The position numbers and the translations under genes were made by a program. The notes under the pieces are model-generated. The model saw only the letters and a list, made by a program, of their open reading frames with translations. It was not told the origin of the DNA and ran no database searches. From Corynebacterium sp. (GTDB lineage Bacteria; Actinomycetota; Actinomycetes; Mycobacteriales; Mycobacteriaceae), in contig NZ_JAUMTY010000013.1 in assembly GCF_030530965.1 (NCBI RefSeq), positions 1 through 18,030 on the forward strand: a stretch of 18,030 bases of DNA. Reading direction: 5' to 3'. Below are positions 15,738 through 18,030 of this stretch, in pieces. Position 1 is the first letter of the stretch. Each line of letters begins with the position of its first letter.

Positions 15738-17510
15738 CTACTTTTCCTGCTCCGGCGGATTGAGCGGATCACCACGCTTGACGTGGTAGAACGGCGTCTC
15801 ATCAGCAGCCAGAGGAGTCTTCCCGGCAATAATGTCCGACGCCTTCTCAGCGATCATCATCGTCGGCGCGTAGATATTGCCATTCGGAATCGACGGCATG
15901 ACGGAAGCGTCGACAACATAAAGACCATCCGTGCCGTGAACCTGCATCGTGGAGGGATCGACCACCGACATCGGGTCGCTCTCCGGTCCCATCGCGCAGG
16001 TGCAGGACGGGTGCAGCGCGGTCTCGGCGTCATTCCGAACCCATTCGAGGATCTCCTCATCGGTCTGCACCGCAGAGCCGGGGGAAATCTCACCGTCGGT
16101 GTATTCCTTCATCGCCGGGGTGTCCAGCAGCTTGCGTGACACCTTGATAGCTTCAACCCACTCGCGGCGGTCCTGCTCCGTCGACAAGTAGTTGAACAAA
16201 ATATCCGGCTTGGTATCCACCGTCGGTGCAGTAATCCGCACATACCCGCGCGCATCCGAGTACATCGGGCCAACGTGGAACTGGAATCCGTCGTCACCCT
16301 CCGGCTTCGTGCCGTCATAACGCATGGCCAAGGGCAGGAAGTGGAACATGAGGTTCGGGTAGTCCTCGTTCTCATTCGAGCGCGCGAACCCGCCAGCTTC
16401 GAAATGCGACGTAGCCACGGGGCCCTTATGCGTCGTCAACCACTGCAAGCCCAGCATCGGCCACCGCCACTTATCCAAGTAGCGCTGAGCAGACACGGGT
16501 TTGGTGCAGTTGTACTGGACATACACCTCGAGGTGGTCCTGCAAATTCTCGCCGACACCCGGCAAATCCTTGACGACGTTGACGCCAACCTTGTTCAGCA
16601 AATCCTTATTGCCGACGCCGGACACCTGCAGCAGCTGCGGCGAATTGATTGCCCCGCCACACAGGATCACTTTGTCCGCGCGGACCTGGTGAGTGCGGCC
16701 GTGCCAGTAGTACTCGACGCCGACGGCCTTCGTGCCCTCGAAAAGAATGCGACGAACATTCGCGCGGGTGCGCAGTTCCAAGTTCTCGCGATCGAGGACG
16801 GGGTGAAGATACGCGCGGGCCGCGGACAGGCGACGCCCGCGATCAATATTCGCGTCGAACGGGCCGAACCCTTCCTGGCGGTACCCGTTCACATCCGGCG
16901 TGTAGTTATAGCCCGCCTGCTCGATGGACTTGAAGAACGCCTTGAAAAGGGGCGATGTTGCCGGGCCGCGCTTCATACGCAGCGGGCCATTGTGCCCACG
17001 GCGGGGATCGTCATCGGGGGAGCCCAGCGCCGTTTCCATGCGCTTGAAGTAGGGGAGGCAGTACTTCCAATCCCACTTCTCTAGCCCATCGCGCTTGCCC
17101 CACTTCTCATAATCCATCGGGTTGCCGCGCTGGAAAATTTGACCATTAATCGACGACGAACCACCGACGACTTTGCCGCGGGCGTGGTAGATCCGGCGGC
17201 CATGCATTTCCGGCTCGGGGACGGACTCGTATTCCCAGTCGTAATGCTTATTGCCGATGGGGAAAGAAAATGCCGACGGCATGTGGATGTAGAGATCCCA
17301 GAGAGAGTCATTCCTCCCTGCCTCCAGCACCATGACCGACGTCGAAAAGTCTGATGACAGCCGGTTAGCCAACACTGAACCGGCGGAACCAGCGCCCACG
17401 ATGACGACGTCGCGGTGTTCCACCGTTGAACCGGACTTGGGGAAAAGCTTGCCAATCTTTGAGCCAGCCGATGCGGCTGCGGACTCCAGCCGAGAAGCAA
17501 ACGAACTCAC
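15738..17510 (-). CDS. betA: GMC-family oxidoreductase, choline dehydrogenase-like
   Basis: FAD enzyme expected to oxidise an alcohol, by similarity choline to betaine aldehyde. Seen in the 590-residue product: VIVGAGSAGSVLANR (36-50), the GMC signature region GKVVGGSSSINGQIFQRG, GGAINSPQLLQVSGVG, the catalytic-His motif HPSCTCAMG (His500) and PNGNIYAPTMMIAEKASD with Asn543/545. The start is GTG 17510, preceded by AGGAGG at 8 nt, a decisive ribosome binding site. That puts about 33 residues before the FAD motif, more than in E. coli BetA, rich in Ala/Ser with spaced Arg/Lys; it may be an amphipathic helix. No betaine-aldehyde dehydrogenase adjoins. A BCCT-type carrier starts divergently 336 bp away, supporting a choline role, but other alcohols remain possible since GMC enzymes are hard to tell apart. 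Confidence 0.85.
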   Translation of the reverse strand: MSSFASRLESAAASAGSKIGKLFPKSGSTVEHRDVVIVGAGSAGSVLANRLSSDFSTSVMVLEAGRNDSLWDLYIHMPSAFSFPIGNKHYDWEYESVPEPEMHGRRIYHARGKVVGGSSSINGQIFQRGNPMDYEKWGKRDGLEKWDWKYCLPYFKRMETALGSPDDDPRRGHNGPLRMKRGPATSPLFKAFFKSIEQAGYNYTPDVNGYRQEGFGPFDANIDRGRRLSAARAYLHPVLDRENLELRTRANVRRILFEGTKAVGVEYYWHGRTHQVRADKVILCGGAINSPQLLQVSGVGNKDLLNKVGVNVVKDLPGVGENLQDHLEVYVQYNCTKPVSAQRYLDKWRWPMLGLQWLTTHKGPVATSHFEAGGFARSNENEDYPNLMFHFLPLAMRYDGTKPEGDDGFQFHVGPMYSDARGYVRITAPTVDTKPDILFNYLSTEQDRREWVEAIKVSRKLLDTPAMKEYTDGEISPGSAVQTDEEILEWVRNDAETALHPSCTCAMGPESDPMSVVDPSTMQVHGTDGLYVVDASVMPSIPNGNIYAPTMMIAEKASDIIAGKTPLAADETPFYHVKRGDPLNPPEQEK

Positions 17511-17846
17511 GTAGAGATCCTCCTTGCCTAGAATGCATACGTAGGGCGCCGATGCGGCGCGTGATGGACATGGACATCGGGAATCACGGTGGCAAAAATA
17601 GCGCGGTAGAAATAGTGCAGCTTATTTTCGCGCACATTTTGGCCGTGAATCCCATTGATAATGAGTAATCAGAATATCAAAAATAGACGAAAAAACCAAG
17701 TTGAAAATGTGTATTTAATACCCTGAAAAAGCGTTTGAACAGTAGCTATGCATAATGTGAAAACTCTTTTGAAATGTGACCGACTACATTTTCTATCTAA
17801 ATTGTTTATACTCATACGGTCCCAGAAAAACTGAAGGAAGAGACGC
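17511..17846. promoter_or_regulatory. Divergent intergenic region between betA and the BCCT transporter
   Basis: The half nearer the transporter is AT-rich, typical of promoter DNA; the half near betA is GC-rich and holds a short hairpin (GCGCC 17546-17550, GGCGC 17556-17560) inside the probable betA leader. AATGTG occurs three times on the plus strand (17706, 17754, 17773). No convincing minus-strand promoter could be picked out by eye, and no gene is supported here. Confidence 0.5.
17772..17812 (+). promoter_or_regulatory. Inverted repeat and -10 box of the BCCT transporter gene
   Basis: TATACT (17807-17812) is a good -10 box, 35 bp before the start codon. An inverted repeat, AAATGT (17772-17777) and ACATTT (17786-17791) with an 8-bp spacer, covers the place where a -35 element would be; no good -35 is seen. 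This suggests a regulator-dependent or regulator-blocked promoter. Confidence 0.4.
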
Positions 17847-18030
17847 ATGGGCCGATTGGAGAGTTCTATTTCAGCCAGAAAGACGTCGACAATCCCTGAC
17901 CATGAGGACGCAGACGACAATGGCGCCGACAATGGCACAGGGAAAAAAGACCCGACGAAAAATCAGGTAGTCGGAGGGTCTCAACCAACCAGGACCGTAG
18001 ACCCGCCAGATGTGAACTGGCCGGTGTTTA
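17847..18030 (+). CDS. N-terminus of a BCCT-family transporter (betaine/carnitine/choline type)
   Basis: ATG 17847 follows GAAGGAAGAG at a good distance. The visible 61 residues are a hydrophilic, acidic then basic N-terminal domain (DHEDADDNGADNG, GKKDPTKN) ending in DPPDVNWPVF, which resembles the stretch just before the first membrane helix of BCCT carriers, where a Trp-x-Val-Phe pattern is common. Such long charged N-termini are found in corynebacterial osmolyte carriers of this family. The gene runs off the right edge, so membrane helices are not visible and the family call rests on this motif and on the divergent BetA-like gene. Confidence 0.6.
   Translation, partial: MGRLESSISARKTSTIPDHEDADDNGADNGTGKKDPTKNQVVGGSQPTRTVDPPDVNWPVF

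Noticed and set aside
17776..17970. Plus-strand open frame of 64 codons near the right edge
   Set aside because: It is in another frame over the promoter and the start of the carrier gene, which has the better ribosome binding site and a family-like motif.

Overview
The window reads as a piece of an actinobacterial chromosome, most likely a Corynebacterium or close relative. Evidence: moderately GC-rich DNA, AGGAGG-type ribosome binding sites, frequent GTG starts, a glf gene (UDP-galactopyranose mutase, used for the cell-wall galactan of this group), and a glycerol kinase / acyltransferase / HAD phosphatase neighbourhood that I recall from corynebacterial genomes. Species cannot be fixed by eye; a lipophilic species near C. 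kroppenstedtii would fit the GC content but is only a guess. No tRNA, rRNA, insertion sequence, phage gene or CRISPR array was seen.

Layout. (1) 1-133 is the 3' end of an unrecognised plus-strand gene, followed by about 500 bp without a convincing gene and a pair of hairpins. (2) 641-4828, minus strand, is a glycerol operon in the order glpD-glpF-glpK: glycerol enters through GlpF, is phosphorylated by GlpK and oxidised by GlpD. (3) 4829-5306 is a divergent control region with a perfect 15-bp palindrome at a possible glpD start point, two related dyads 39 bp apart, and a possible structured leader. (4) 5307-8473, plus strand, holds a three-part protein (PlsC-like acyltransferase, charged Ala-Lys-Glu linker, HAD phosphatase) and a second stand-alone HAD phosphatase. 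(5) 8568-15628, plus strand, is a galactose cluster: aldose 1-epimerase (galM), SSS-family sodium symporter, a small two-helix membrane protein, galT, galK and glf. (6) A strong hairpin separates glf from a convergent BetA-like GMC oxidoreductase (15738-17510, minus). (7) A divergent promoter region leads to the start of a BCCT-type (betaine/carnitine/choline) transporter that runs off the end.

How the genes fit together. The glycerol operon supplies and burns glycerol-3-phosphate, the backbone acylated by PlsC-type enzymes such as the one divergently encoded. The galactose cluster imports galactose, converts it by the Leloir route to UDP-galactose, and Glf turns that into UDP-galactofuranose for wall galactan, so sugar salvage and wall synthesis are in one transcription unit; galE is not in the window. 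The BCCT carrier and BetA-like enzyme could form a choline uptake and oxidation pair, though no betaine-aldehyde dehydrogenase is present here.

Most notable observations: a GalT in which most metal ligands known from the E. coli enzyme appear to be replaced; the acyltransferase-linker-HAD fusion beside a second HAD gene; the paired dyads whose paired positions change together; an aquaglyceroporin with NPV in place of its second NPA; and a small membrane protein beside the SSS symporter that could be an accessory subunit.
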